Source: Prorocentrum cordatum (Eukaryota; Sar; Dinophyceae; Prorocentrales; Prorocentraceae). Taken from it: DNA of 25,433 nt. Both the position numbers and the translations under genes were made by a program. Under the pieces are notes generated by a model. That model ran no database searches, was not told the DNA's origin, and saw only the letters and a list, made by a program, of their open reading frames with translations. Positions 17,048-25,380 of this stretch are shown here, one piece after another. Location: positions 91,501 to 116,933 of the forward strand of contig CAUYUJ010000198.1 of assembly GCA_963575745.1 (NCBI GenBank), read 5' to 3'. How positions within the stretch are numbered: the stretch's first letter is position 1; the number at the start of each line of letters is the position of its first letter.

Positions 17048-17216
17048 GTGCCTGCTGGGATGTGCCGAACGGTCAGCGCTACCGCGTTCGCGTCGGTCGC
17101 GCTGAACTAGCTGGCCGCTGCGCGCGCGAACATGCGCAGGCTAGCGCGACCGCAGAGATGCACCAGCCAACACCAAGCACGCATCGCAATCGCTCACGCA
17201 TGGGTTTTGCAAACCG

Positions 17217-17274
17217 AGTTGCGGGTGGGTGGGTGGGATGTTTGCGCGAGCAATGGAGTTGTCAACTTCAAACT
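17217..17274 (+). repeat. 58 bp direct repeat, left copy
   Basis: AGTTGCGGGTGGGTGGGTGG then GATGTTTGCGCGAGCA recurs at 18681-18739. The two copies bracket the 17.3-18.6 kb interval that holds the fold-back, the diverged tandem repeat and the GTC expansion. Confidence 0.75.
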
Positions 17275-17337
17275 CGGCAAATGAATTCTCCTTAAAAGAG
17301 AATAGACTCTATCCCACCTCGGACGAATCGGCCCTCC

Positions 17338-17407
17338 CTGGGATAATATGATTTCATATCTATTCTGCACACTCGTCCATCCTAAACATGAAATCGTACC
17401 ATCCCAG
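17338..17407. repeat. 70 bp fold-back (20 bp inverted repeats)
   Basis: CTGGGATAATATGATTTCAT at 17338-17357 pairs with 17388-17407 at 17 of 20 positions. A related single arm, CCCTGGGATGGTATAAGTTC, occurs at 13459. It may be a miniature inverted-repeat element or an end of one. Confidence 0.6.
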
Positions 17408-17490
17408 GCAGGCCGGGTTCCCCCCCCTGAGGTTCCCTTGTAAAAAAACATTATGCGGTGACATTTTATGTTCTGACATAACACTTTTTC

Positions 17491-17960
17491 GCGAATCCCT
17501 TGCAACAAGTGGGACGAAGTGCGCACGCGCGCGTCGTCGCGCGCGCATGCCGAAATCCTTCAAAAGCCTTCGGTGCCGGAAAGATTTCGCAATCGAGTTT
17601 CCAAAAAACGTGCAAAAACACCGGGTTTCGCAACACTGATTTGCTAAGAAAGCTTCCGTGCGAGCTCTTGCGAAATCTTAAGAAAACCATGAGTTTTTCA
17701 AGATTTTCACAAAATGCTATCAAACGGGCTTCGCGCGCGCGCACGTCGAAATCTGTCGAACGCCCTTGCGCGTGTGCCGTCGCGAGAATCCTCGGCACAA
17801 AACGGGACGAAGTGCAGACGCGCGCGTCGTCGCGGGCGTATGCCGAAAACATTCAAAACCCATCGGTTTCGGAAGGATTTCAAAATCGTGCGTCCAAGAA
17901 AACATACAACAACCCAAGGTTTCGCAACACGGATTTTCAATAAAAGCGTGCGCGCGCGCT
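17491..17960 (+). repeat. Diverged tandem duplication, about 298 bp period
   Basis: GGGACGAAGTGCGCACGCGC near 17510 and GGGACGAAGTGCAGACGCGC near 17808 open two related segments. Each runs through a CCTTCGGTGCCGG- or CCATCGGTTTCGG-type core to TTTCGCAACACGGATT or TTTCGCAACACTGATT, and on to GCTCTTGCG. The GTC array begins directly after that last motif in the second copy. Degenerate relatives occur at about 16825-16885 (plus) and 12100-12195 (minus). Confidence 0.75.
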
Positions 17961-17963
17961 CTT

Positions 17964-17996
17964 GCGTCGTCGTCGTCGTCGTCGTCGCCGTCCTCC

Positions 17997-18034
<38 letters not shown>

Positions 18035-18627
18035 CGTCGTCGTCTTCTGTCTTTCCTCGTCGTCGTCGTCGTCGTCTTGGCGTCGTCGTCGCTTCCGTCG
18101 TTGTTGTCGCCGTGGTCGTCCTTCCTCCCTCGTCGTCTTCGTCGGCGTCTCGTCGTTGTCCCTCCTATTTCGTCGCCGTCGTCGTCGTCGTCGTCGTGGT
18201 CTTTACTCCTCCCTCGTCGTTATCCTCCTCCCTCGACGTCGTCGTCGTCCGTCGTCGGCGTCTCGTCGTCGTCCCTCCTATTTCGTCGCCGTCGTCGTCG
18301 TCTTCGTCGTCGTTGTCGTCGTCATCGTCTTCCCTCCTCCCTCGTCGTTGTCGTCGTCGACGTCGCCGTCCTTCCTCCTTCTTCGTCGTTCGCGTCGTCG
18401 CCGTCTTCCCTCCTCCATCGTCGTTGTCGTCGTTGTCGCCGTCGTTGTTTTTTCTCCTCGTCGTCACGTCGTCGTCTCCGTTGGCGACGTCGTCGTCGTC
18501 TTCGTCGTCGTCGTCGGCGTCGGCGTCGTCGTCGTCTTCGTCGACGTCGGCGGTGTCGTCGTAGTCGGTGTCTGCGGCGCCGTCGTCTTCGTTGTCGCTG
18601 TCGCTGTCGTCGTCGGTGTCGTGGCCA
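17964..18627. repeat. GTC/CGT trinucleotide array, about 660 bp
   Basis: Imperfect GTC triplets run with interruptions such as CTCCCTCGTC. All frames are open: valine, serine or arginine runs on one strand and aspartate-rich on the other. The array starts immediately after the GCTCTTGCG end of the upstream tandem duplication, consistent with expansion from that repeat's edge. Confidence 0.97.
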
Positions 18628-18680
18628 AGTGCCATGTGGTACCTACCGTCACGGTCTTGTCTTAAGAAGTCTTGCGGCCA

Positions 18681-18739
18681 AGTTGCGGGTGGGAGGGTGG
18701 GATGTTTGCACGAGCAGTAGAGAGGACAGCTTCAAGACG
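18681..18739 (+). repeat. 58 bp direct repeat, right copy
   Basis: Partner of 17217-17274. Both end in a CAACTTCAAACTCGG- or CAGCTTCAAGACGG-type sequence. Confidence 0.75.
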
Positions 18740-18746
18740 GTCAAAG

Positions 18747-19000
18747 TGCATTGCACAACGTAGATTGTACCACATTGACTGCACAACGTTTGCTGCAACG
18801 CATCGATTGTACAACACTGGTTGGATATCACAATCTGTGCATCATATATACCATGTATGTTGCACAACACATGTTTGGCAGCGGCGCTTGCCCAACCTAC
18901 ATTCAACAACACAGACTGCACCACATCTATAGCATAGATTGCACCGCGCAGGTTGCACCACGTACATTGCACCACATAGAACACACAACGTAGATTGCAT
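18747..19000 (-). repeat. 14 bp repeat family, third locus, reversed
   Basis: Units such as TGCACAACGTAGAT, TGTACCACATTGAC and TGCACCACGTACAT phase at 14 bases. They are the reverse complement of the CAAGCTATGTGGTG-type units at 10100-10499. The array runs into a TA tract at about 19000-19017 that abuts the 3' end of the retroelement. Confidence 0.82.
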
Positions 19001-19017
19001 GATATATATATATATAT

Positions 19018-19137
19018 GCTCTGAACACTCTCGCTTGCCAACGCAGATGGATTTTCCAGAGAGGTAGCAGGCTGCCAAGGGTGGACGACACTGGTGCTTG
19101 CTGCGAACGGAACTTATAACAGAGCGCGCTCGCTCCC
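19018..19137 (-). repeat. Terminal repeat B2 of the retroelement
   Basis: 120 bases, identical to B1 (19288-19407) except at 19030 versus 19300. Both begin GCTCTGAACACT and end GCGCGCTCGCTCCC on the plus strand. Sequence outside each copy is unrelated, which fixes the boundaries. B2 is the element's 3' end. Confidence 0.95.
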
Positions 19138-19195
19138 CAGCTTTGACGACACATATAATGAAACAAAGGAAAGCAGGAGGAGGGGAGGGTGGTGG

Positions 19196-19248
19196 TGCAC
19201 TTGAGCCCGATGTCCATGGATGCACATCGGTTTATCGAGGCGGCCGCG
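19196..19248 (-). repeat. Terminal repeat A2 of the retroelement
   Basis: Matches the last 53 bases of the window (A1) with a single C/T difference; the edge at 19196 is sharp. Since B1 starts at 19288, A2 probably extends to 19287, making it about 92 bp. The missing part of A1 should lie just beyond the window. Confidence 0.93.
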
Positions 19249-19287
19249 CTACAACCTAGAGCACTAACGTTCGAAAAACTGAACCCT

Positions 19288-19407
19288 GCTCTGAACACTT
19301 TCGCTTGCCAACGCAGATGGATTTTCCAGAGAGGTAGCAGGCTGCCAAGGGTGGACGACACTGGTGCTTGCTGCGAACGGAACTTATAACAGAGCGCGCT
19401 CGCTCCC
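19288..19407 (-). repeat. Terminal repeat B1 of the retroelement
   Basis: Direct repeat partner of B2, lying 40 bases after the stop codon of the methyltransferase-like ORF and adjacent to A2. A B1-A2 junction near the 3' end is the diagnostic arrangement of split-direct-repeat elements. Confidence 0.95.
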
Positions 19408-19447
19408 ATCTTCCCGAATCAATTCTGGCCAAGCCGCATGAGCTTGC

Positions 19448-20345
19448 TCACAAAGTCAAAGACGCGAGATGAATGAGCTGGATTCGGTCGGCAGCCTGCA
19501 CAAGCAACGAAGCGGCACCCAGGGCGAAGGAGTCAGGGTACTCTTCTGCCCGGGCTGTAAGGTTCTTGGGGTCCCCGGGTCCGCGGCCCTGGAGGGCCAC
19601 GCGAGGCCGGGGCGTGCGACTGCGCATCCCTTGGACCCCAGAACACCGTTTGCAAAGTGCTTTAGGCGGAGCCCCTACATTCCACCCCGCGACTTTAGTG
19701 GGCTTCTTCCAGGCACGATTATGTTGGCACATGTGTGTCACAAACTCTTTACAACTGTCTAGGCGCGTGAGGTCTAGAAGGGCGGGACACTGCCAGAGGA
19801 GACTAGACTGGGGGTTCTCCATTGCCACTGGGATCCCTGCCTTCAAGCACGCCCGAATCACACATACTGAAAAGAGAGCTGTTGCATTGCCGAACTGTAC
19901 TTTGACTGCGTTTTTGTCAGAGAGGTCGGGCCGACCATATATATGCTGAGGCGTGCGGTATGTGTTTCGGCTGGCAACGCTCCACGTCGAACACGGGGGG
20001 GCGAGCCGCGCGGCCCGCGCGACACGACTCCCGATCCAACCTCGAATTACTTTAAGAGCTGCGTCGGATGACAGATCAAAAGCAGGGTCAGCCTTGACAT
20101 CGAGACGGAGGGCCGGCAGTCCGCTCAACCTCTCCAGCCATTTTCCGACACGGCCTGTCCCCGCAAAAAGATCCAGAAAAGTCTGTGCCCTCCGAGGCTG
20201 GCGGCCTAGCGCCTGGTCTAACGCGGCCCTGAGCCTGCGTCTGACCGACGCGGCCGACAGCTGGAGGGCAGAGGCAAGAGTGTCTCCTGAGCGCCAGAGC
20301 TGGCCGGCGGCCAACGCCGCGGCCTTTTTGCCCCTGGAGGCGCGG
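19448..20345 (-). CDS. C5-methyltransferase-like domain, C-terminal part of the retroelement polyprotein
   Basis: About 298 codons end in TGA at 19450-19448. The sequence shows FLDLFAGTGRVGKWL (near 20176), like motif I of SAM-dependent C5-cytosine methyltransferases (DLFAGxGG). APPCSTWS follows, like the motif IV PPC with its catalytic cysteine. MENPQSSLLW (near 19820) resembles motif VI ENV. Further on, WKKPTKVAGW and a C-x2-C pair precede a tail ending EEYPDSFALGAASLL. The reaction would be cytosine-5 DNA methylation, but the target-recognition region is short and activity is unproven. Classical DIRS elements carry a Dam-like N6-adenine methylase instead. The upstream tyrosine recombinase is in another frame, with the change near 20350; the domain was probably the end of one polyprotein. 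Here it has no ATG of its own. Confidence 0.7.
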
Positions 20346-20349
20346 CCAC

Positions 20350-21430
20350 GGCCTTGCGCTTGCTGATCAGCGCCTCGAAGTTGGCATCCACGTAGTCTCC
20401 GTACTGCTTCGTGTCGGCCGCCAGCTGGTCTAACTCGCGGAGATACCTCGTGTGCTTTTTGTACCGTCGTGTTGACGACTCCTGAGCATGCCTCAGCCTC
20501 TCCTGGATGGTCTTCATGTCTCGATTCTGGTGGAGAGCGTCGGCGCTGGCGGCTCCGTGGCGCACCTGGTAGGGGTTCAAGTCCGGGAGGCCAGCCAACT
20601 GCGCCACCTTGCGGAACAGCACTCGGAATTGCGCGGCTGAGAAGGACCAACAAGGCTGACTCGGGCCCCGGCCGGCGTACCCAGCGCTTGCTGCAGAGCG
20701 GCCCCATCGCCGTCACCCCCCGTCGCTGTCCAAGCAGGCAAGAAATATAAAAAGAGAGAAATAAAAAAAAGGAAAAAAAAAGAAGTGCCCTCGTCCTCCA
20801 CTGTCCGGTCTTCTCCTGGTCTGCTCTCTCCTCGGGTACAGGAATCAGCGCCTTGTGAAGACACCGCCGTGGACCGCTGGTGCGGGATTGAGCGAAGAGC
20901 CGGCCATGGAGATCAAGTCGCTGGGGAGCCCGACTGTAGGTTTGCGCACCACTGCCACCTCCAGGGCCCATCGCCAGCTCTGCAATTCACCCAAATACCG
21001 CGCAGCGCCCACCTAGCCCCCAGCCCTGGCCGCGGCAGGGGCCGCCGCGACCTGGCCGGGGGGGCCCGCTTGCGGAAGCCTCTCAAGGCTGCGCGGGCCC
21101 TGGGCAGCGCCTCCACGGACTGGTACAGCCCGTGCACGTCGTAGTACTTGACGGCTACTATCAGCTTTTCTCCTTGATCGTGATTGTAGCCCTCGAAGAA
21201 GAGCGAGTCCATGTGGGCGGACAGGGCCTGGTCCATCTCCTCTGGCGTCTCCAACTTGAGGTCCTGCTCCTCGGCCCACCTCTCGAACTCGCTCAGGATG
21301 ACCCGGTAGTAGGCCACCGTCTGCGGCTGTGCCCGCGATGCCTGCATGTAACCCAGGCCCGCGGCCGCCGCCTCCTGAGCTGCCTCTCTCTGCGTCTGCC
21401 TCAGCGTCGCTCGTCGGCTCCTCCTCGCCT
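20350..21430 (-). pseudogene. Tyrosine recombinase of the retroelement, broken by frame changes
   Basis: The N-terminal part (about 21416-21026) has a helical core-binding region containing YYRVILSEFERWAEEQ and SLFFEGYNHDQGEKL, and reaches RRPLP. The first catalytic arginine region survives in two different frames near 20930 (TYSR in one, PSDLISM in the next), so a frame change lies across it. The C-terminal part (20622-20400) has LNPYQVRHGAAS, the box II region with its arginine, and RLRHAQESSTRRYKK with histidine and the putative nucleophilic tyrosine at about 20463. The usual first histidine of HxxR is tyrosine here. A long pyrimidine tract (minus strand of 20745-20795) sits between the lysine hairpin and box II. 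The enzyme would integrate the circular DNA copy; this copy cannot be translated as one chain. Confidence 0.8.
20745..20795 (-). other. Polypyrimidine tract inside the recombinase region
   Basis: On the minus strand about 45 bases of T/C-rich sequence precede TTGCCTGCTTGGACAG. This resembles a 3' splice or spliced-leader acceptor region (pyrimidines then AG). Translated, it gives a phenylalanine/leucine run with no counterpart expected in recombinases. It may be an intron end, a trans-splice acceptor, or a simple T-run expansion. Confidence 0.4.
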
Positions 21431-21699
21431 GAGCTGCTTGAAAAGCTGCTCCACGCCGCCACGGCAGCTCCACTTGGTGGCGACTCGGCTGGCTCGACCC
21501 GCCGACCGAAGGCCGCAGCAGGCTCGTCCAGCCAGGTGTCCCCGAGGCCGCAGAGGCCGGCCGCCTCTGCCCCGCCTGGCTGGCGGAGGAGGTGGTTGTC
21601 GATCTCCCCCTCGAGCGCCAGGTCGAGGCGGGCGGCGGCCGCGTGAGCATCAAGGTACCATGCCGATCGTGGATCTGACCGTGGGTCCCGCGGCTCGGG

Positions 21700-22445
21700 C
21701 CGAGATGGCCAAGCTCTCGACGGTCGGTCTGCTGGGTTAATCTCTGACGCTATCCATCTGAAACAACAGTGAACGTTGGCAAACAAACTGAGTGCACGAA
21801 CCTCTTGGCACGTACGATTGACTGTTGAAGTAGATCCCCGGCCCTTGCTGAGGGCCAACACCATGGACATGTTATCACAAAGGAACAAGTGACGAGCTCC
21901 CTGGGATGCCCGGGAACGTAGACGATGCCGAAGCCCCAGTACAACCCCTCGCCCCTCAGTACGCAGGATGTTCTCATGACGAAGCCAACGACCTTTTGCG
22001 CACAGGCGCCAGCTGCTGTCGTCGCCCATCTGGCTGGGCGTGATATGGTCGAAAGTGACTCCTGCCTGGCGAGACATTGGACGCTTTGGTCCCTGCTCCT
22101 GCGGCAGGCCGAGCGTCTGGGCGCGAGCAGCGATGGTATCTGAGACACACCACCGCCACTTCTCGGCCTGGCCCGCCGCGGCCCTCACGCTCTCCAGGTC
22201 CCAGTCGGTCTCCATCACGCCGTACCCGCCGAAGTCGTGGCGGCTGGCCCCCGAGGCGTCGGACGCGGTCACGACCGCGCTGTAGGGCCGCTTGGCGTCC
22301 ACGAACGCGAAGCAGACCAAGGCCGCGGCCCGCCGCAGCTCGGCCTCCACGCAGGGCCAGAGCCTCCACCTCCTGGAGCCTGCCAGGGCGATGTACCTGT
22401 AGGTCTGCGCGAACACACTCAGCAGTTCACGCCGCAGGATCGCTG
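21700..22445 (-). CDS. RNase H domain of the retroelement pol
   Basis: The frame from about 22443 begins ILRRELLSVFAQTYRYI, the connection region that follows RT in DIRS-type pol. It continues with VVTASDASGASRHDFGGYG (first catalytic Asp), HENILRTEGRGVVLGLRH (Glu), HLFLCDNMSMVLALSKGRG (Asp-Asn) and WIASEINPADRPSRAW (last Asp). This is the usual acidic order of DIRS/retroviral RNase H, which degrades RNA in RNA-DNA hybrids. The RT upstream is in another frame; the change lies within about 15 bases of 22440. The frame remains open past the domain into an acidic linker (about 21440) and then loses phase with the recombinase. Confidence 0.8.
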
Positions 22446-23351
22446 GCCAAGGAGATGCCGAAGCTCGTCTCCCGAGGCCCACCCGCGGGAGGCCGTGTGC
22501 AGGAGAGCCAACCTCAACTTCCACGTCCGTGACCGAGAAAGCCGTATCTTGCCAGAGGCGACCTCGAAGCTCAGGCCTGCGAAGGTGGTGTCCGAGCCAG
22601 CCGCCTCCACGCCCTTGCACTTCAGGCCCAGCGCCTCCAGCTTCGCGGCGACCCGCTCGCAGTCGGAGGTCACCAGGTCAGCCCCCAGCCCCACCACAGC
22701 GACTCCGTCCACGTAGACGGCCACACGGTTGCGGTCCGTCACTGACGGGGCTGCACGGCGGTCCTGGATGAAATCGGAGAGGGCGAAGCCAGCAGCCTGA
22801 ACACCAGCCATCACCATGCATTGGCAAAAGTAGAGACTCCACGTCCACCCCATGGGAAGCACCTCTAGGCAAGGTGACGCCCACGTCTCGATCCCTGGCG
22901 GCAGCTGATCTGAGAGGTCAGGCCTCAGCTTCAGCAGGGTGGGAAGGTGGACAGCTCTCAAAACGAACATCTCCTGCGCCCCCCGCGGCAAGCCGATCCT
23001 GTAGAACGCGTTGTCCACGTCGGCCTGGGCGAGGTGCAGCTCCTGGTCCATGGGGACCTCCAACGCCGACCAAGCCCCCGCCGTCGGGAGCACTGTGTGC
23101 GCTGGAGCTTCAAACAAGTCATTGACACGCCGAGGGTCAATAATTAAACGCTGCATACCATTCGATTTGTGCACAAAGAACGCGCCCACGGTCTCCCCCC
23201 GCTGCTGCTTCAGGGAGACCACGCCGGCGTCCAACAGGTCACCGACAAACTGGGCGTAGGTAGATCGGGAACGGAACTTGCCGTCGTAGTGGGGCTTGGG
23301 CGCCTGGCTGCCGCCCTCGGGCTGTCGCTTCAACAGCTGCCTCCATCCTAC
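22419..23351 (-). CDS. Reverse transcriptase domain of the retroelement pol
   Basis: About 310 codons follow an in-frame TAG at 23354-23352. RT signatures appear in order: GAFFVHKSNGMQRLIIDPRR (fingers), LHLAQADVDNAFYRIGLP (motif A with catalytic Asp), LPMGWTWSLYFCQ (motif B) and VAVYVDGVAVVG (motif C). A thumb-like stretch FAGLSFEVASGKIRLSRSR and the start of the connection (ELRHLLG) follow. Motif C reads YVDG where most RTs have YxDD; the second Asp is replaced by Gly, which would probably weaken catalysis unless the family normally tolerates it. The domain copies element RNA into DNA. The frame ends in TGA at 22419 because of a frame change near 22440, directly before RNase H. Confidence 0.9.
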   Translation of the reverse strand, partial: VGWRQLLKRQPEGGSQAPKPHYDGKFRSRSTYAQFVGDLLDAGVVSLKQQRGETVGAFFVHKSNGMQRLIIDPRRVNDLFEAPAHTVLPTAGAWSALEVPMDQELHLAQADVDNAFYRIGLPRGAQEMFVLRAVHLPTLLKLRPDLSDQLPPGIETWASPCLEVLPMGWTWSLYFCQCMVMAGVQAAGFALSDFIQDRRAAPSVTDRNRVAVYVDGVAVVGLGADLVTSDCERVAAKLEALGLKCKGVEAAGSDTTFAGLSFEVASGKIRLSRSRTWKLRLALLHTASRGWASGDELRHLLGQRSCGVNC

Positions 23352-23776
23352 CTATTGCTGCAAAGCTTCTCCCTCCAGGATGCGGCTCCCATCGACGAGG
23401 GCGCCCCCCTTCGGCAGAGAGACCAGGGACCGGTCGTAGGACGCGATGTGCTCCGGCTCGAAGACGTAGCCGTGCCCAGGTCCGCACAGCTCTCGATGGG
23501 CTGCCGCGGCGGTGCAAGCTGGCGGTGGCCCGGCGTCCTCCACCACGCGCCTGACGTGCTCCAACCCGCACTCCTGCGCGAGCGAAGACTTGCCATTGGC
23601 AGCGACCCGTGGCCGTACAGCTCATTAATTGAAACCAGAACTTCCTGCATCCAGGCGTGGAGGTGCTCCTTCTTGCGGAGTCGGCCCCTCGCAGCTCGGC
23701 TGCAGGCGCCCACAGGGGGCGCGGGCGGCGGGCCCGCAGGGATAGCCACTGGAAGCAGCTCCCGCGGGACCGCCAT
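23352..23776 (-). pseudogene. N-terminal part of retroelement pol, with frameshift and in-frame stop
   Basis: An ATG at 23776-23774 lies 14 bases after the gag-like stop and opens a proline/alanine-rich region (MAVPRELLPVAIPAGPPPAP), then WMQEVLVSINELYGHGSL. Around 23575-23600 coherent sequence moves to another frame (AQECGLEHVRRVVEDAG). It continues with ELCGPGHGYVFEPEHIASYD and SLPKGGALVDGSRILEGEAL to a TAG at 23354-23352. The RT continues in that same frame beyond the stop, so the stop is a single nonsense codon and not a natural end. The function of this pre-RT segment is unknown; similar positions in other elements link gag to RT. Confidence 0.6.
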
Positions 23777-23790
23777 GGGAGCGCCGTAGG

Positions 23791-25149
23791 CTACTTGGCC
23801 CCCCGGCCGCCACCGCGGCCGCGTCCTCCGCCGGCGCCTCCGTCGCCAGCAGGTGCAGTCTCACCGACCTTGTCCATCAGCCTGCGGATCTCGGCGGCCT
23901 GGGCGTTCACCTTCTGCTGCAGCCCCTGGGCCGCTGCGGATGAGCTCCCACCCGCACCCCCTCCGCCGGGGGCACGGCTTGCCTGCCTCTCCTCCTTCAA
24001 CTTCCTGCGCTCCTTCATCACGGCGGCCTCCTTGTGGAGCTGCTCGGTGATGTGGTCCGAGAGGTCCGGGCTCACCATCACCAGGCCGCGCGTGAGGCCG
24101 GCCCCCATGTACAGGAACTCATCCTCCGCGAACTCGTCCCCGCCGTGCTTCCCCAGGATCTTGTCACGATACCGCATCTCCGCGAGCTGCGCCCTCCTCA
24201 AGAGCAGCTCGAAACTCGCTAGCTCGGTGATGTTGAGCTGGTCGTACACCACGGCGAGCTCTATCATTCTCATCGCCAGCTCGTGGTCCTGACAACCGAT
24301 GTCCTGACCACCAACCCCCGCTTCATGTCTCCATTTCGTGTGCCGCGCGCGGGGGTGGGTGTCTTGCTCAGCAATGAACTCGAGACACCACCGGGCGGTC
24401 CTGGGGCCAAGGATTGGCCACGCCGCCCAGCTTGTCTCAGTCATCTCTCTCACACTATCTTTGAATGGGCGCCATCTCTCTCCACTCGGGCTCTGGACGA
24501 TGCTGAGCACGCGGGCATCCGAGTCCAGGTCGTCCTCGACGCCTGAGCTCCTCCGCAGCAGCAGCACCTCTGAGCCCTTCACGGCGAGGGCGCCGACGTC
24601 GCAGACAGCGGACTCATCAACGTTCAGGCTACCCAGCAGCGTCTTGCGGGGGGTGCCGCCCGTGCTCCAGACGACCTGCCAGCCGTCGGGCGTCGGGGAC
24701 GGCAGCGTCCGCGATCCGACCTCAATCAGATTCGCCACCGCTCCACCCCCAGCTGCCACTACTGCCAGCCGCGGCTCCAGCCACTGGTCGCCGATGCACA
24801 GCTTGATCATCTTGGCGAACTCCAGCGGCGTGGCGCTCCAGTCCGTGCCATACACGCGCGTGCGGTTGGTGAACCGGGTGCCGAGGAGCGTCGCCCGATC
24901 TGGTCGGCCCTCGTCGTCGCACAGGATCAACCCGCTGAGCGGGCCCACGTCCAGGCAGTGAGGGTAGGCGTCGCCGTCTGGGGTCCCGCACCACCATATC
25001 TTCCCTGCTGTTATCTGATCGGGAGTCGCTTGAACTTCCATGATAGCCTGCAGCTCGGCGGCGGTGGCGGGAGCGATGGCGACGCGGGCCTGCCAGCCCT
25101 GCCCATCCCCCCACTGCACGAGCAGCCTCCTGCCGGCTTCCACAGCCAT
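23791..25149 (-). CDS. Gag-like ORF1 of the retroelement
   Basis: An uninterrupted frame of 452 codons runs from ATG (25149-25147) to TAG. The frame extends eight codons further to a GTG, and the next upstream stop is at 25248-25246, with no earlier ATG. The N-terminal two thirds is globular (LVQWGDGQGWQARVAIAP; GKIWWCGTPDGDAYPHCLD; EFAKMIKLCIGDQWLEP) and matches no family I can name. The C-terminal part has a charged helix (AAVMKERRKLKEERQ), a glycine-rich linker, a second short helix and a GGRGRGGGRG tail typical of RNA binding. No CCHC zinc knuckle is seen. Position before pol suggests a structural or RNA-packaging role. It is the only long intact ORF in the element; pol follows after 14 bases in another frame. 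Confidence 0.75.
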   Translation of the reverse strand: MAVEAGRRLLVQWGDGQGWQARVAIAPATAAELQAIMEVQATPDQITAGKIWWCGTPDGDAYPHCLDVGPLSGLILCDDEGRPDRATLLGTRFTNRTRVYGTDWSATPLEFAKMIKLCIGDQWLEPRLAVVAAGGGAVANLIEVGSRTLPSPTPDGWQVVWSTGGTPRKTLLGSLNVDESAVCDVGALAVKGSEVLLLRRSSGVEDDLDSDARVLSIVQSPSGERWRPFKDSVREMTETSWAAWPILGPRTARWCLEFIAEQDTHPRARHTKWRHEAGVGGQDIGCQDHELAMRMIELAVVYDQLNITELASFELLLRRAQLAEMRYRDKILGKHGGDEFAEDEFLYMGAGLTRGLVMVSPDLSDHITEQLHKEAAVMKERRKLKEERQASRAPGGGGAGGSSSAAAQGLQQKVNAQAAEIRRLMDKVGETAPAGDGGAGGGRGRGGGRGAK

Positions 25150-25380
25150 GGGGACACCCACAGCACAATGCACTCGCCAGGAGGAAGCCGAGGATGAACG
25201 AGGTGCTCGCCAGGCCCCGCGTCCCGCCGAAGAGATCCAGCACAGCTACGCACTCGCCCGTGCTCGCAACCACGGGCGCCAACACACTTCTGATCGTCTG
25301 AGAGGCTGTCCAGCCTCGGGAGAGAATGTTCCAAGAATTGGAAAGAAGGGCAAGCTGCATGCGGACTGGCCGCAAATTAA
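25150..25380 (-). other. Leader between A1 and ORF1
   Basis: About 230 bases separate repeat A1 from the gag-like ATG. Another frame is open from an ATG inside A1 (25402) through this region (MDIGLKCINLRPVRM, later VAVLDLFGGTRGLASTSF). It could encode an alternative N-terminus if a frame change near 25150 joined it to ORF1. I see no identifiable promoter element. Confidence 0.35.

Noticed and set aside
17964-18627. Aspartate-rich or valine/arginine-rich proteins of 150-350 residues
   Set aside because: They are readings of the GTC array in different frames, with no non-repeat domain attached.
19018-19407. LTR pair of an ordinary LTR retrotransposon
   Set aside because: The repeats lie interleaved with a second repeat pair at one end and no integrase or protease is present. 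A tyrosine recombinase is, which fits the DIRS superfamily instead.
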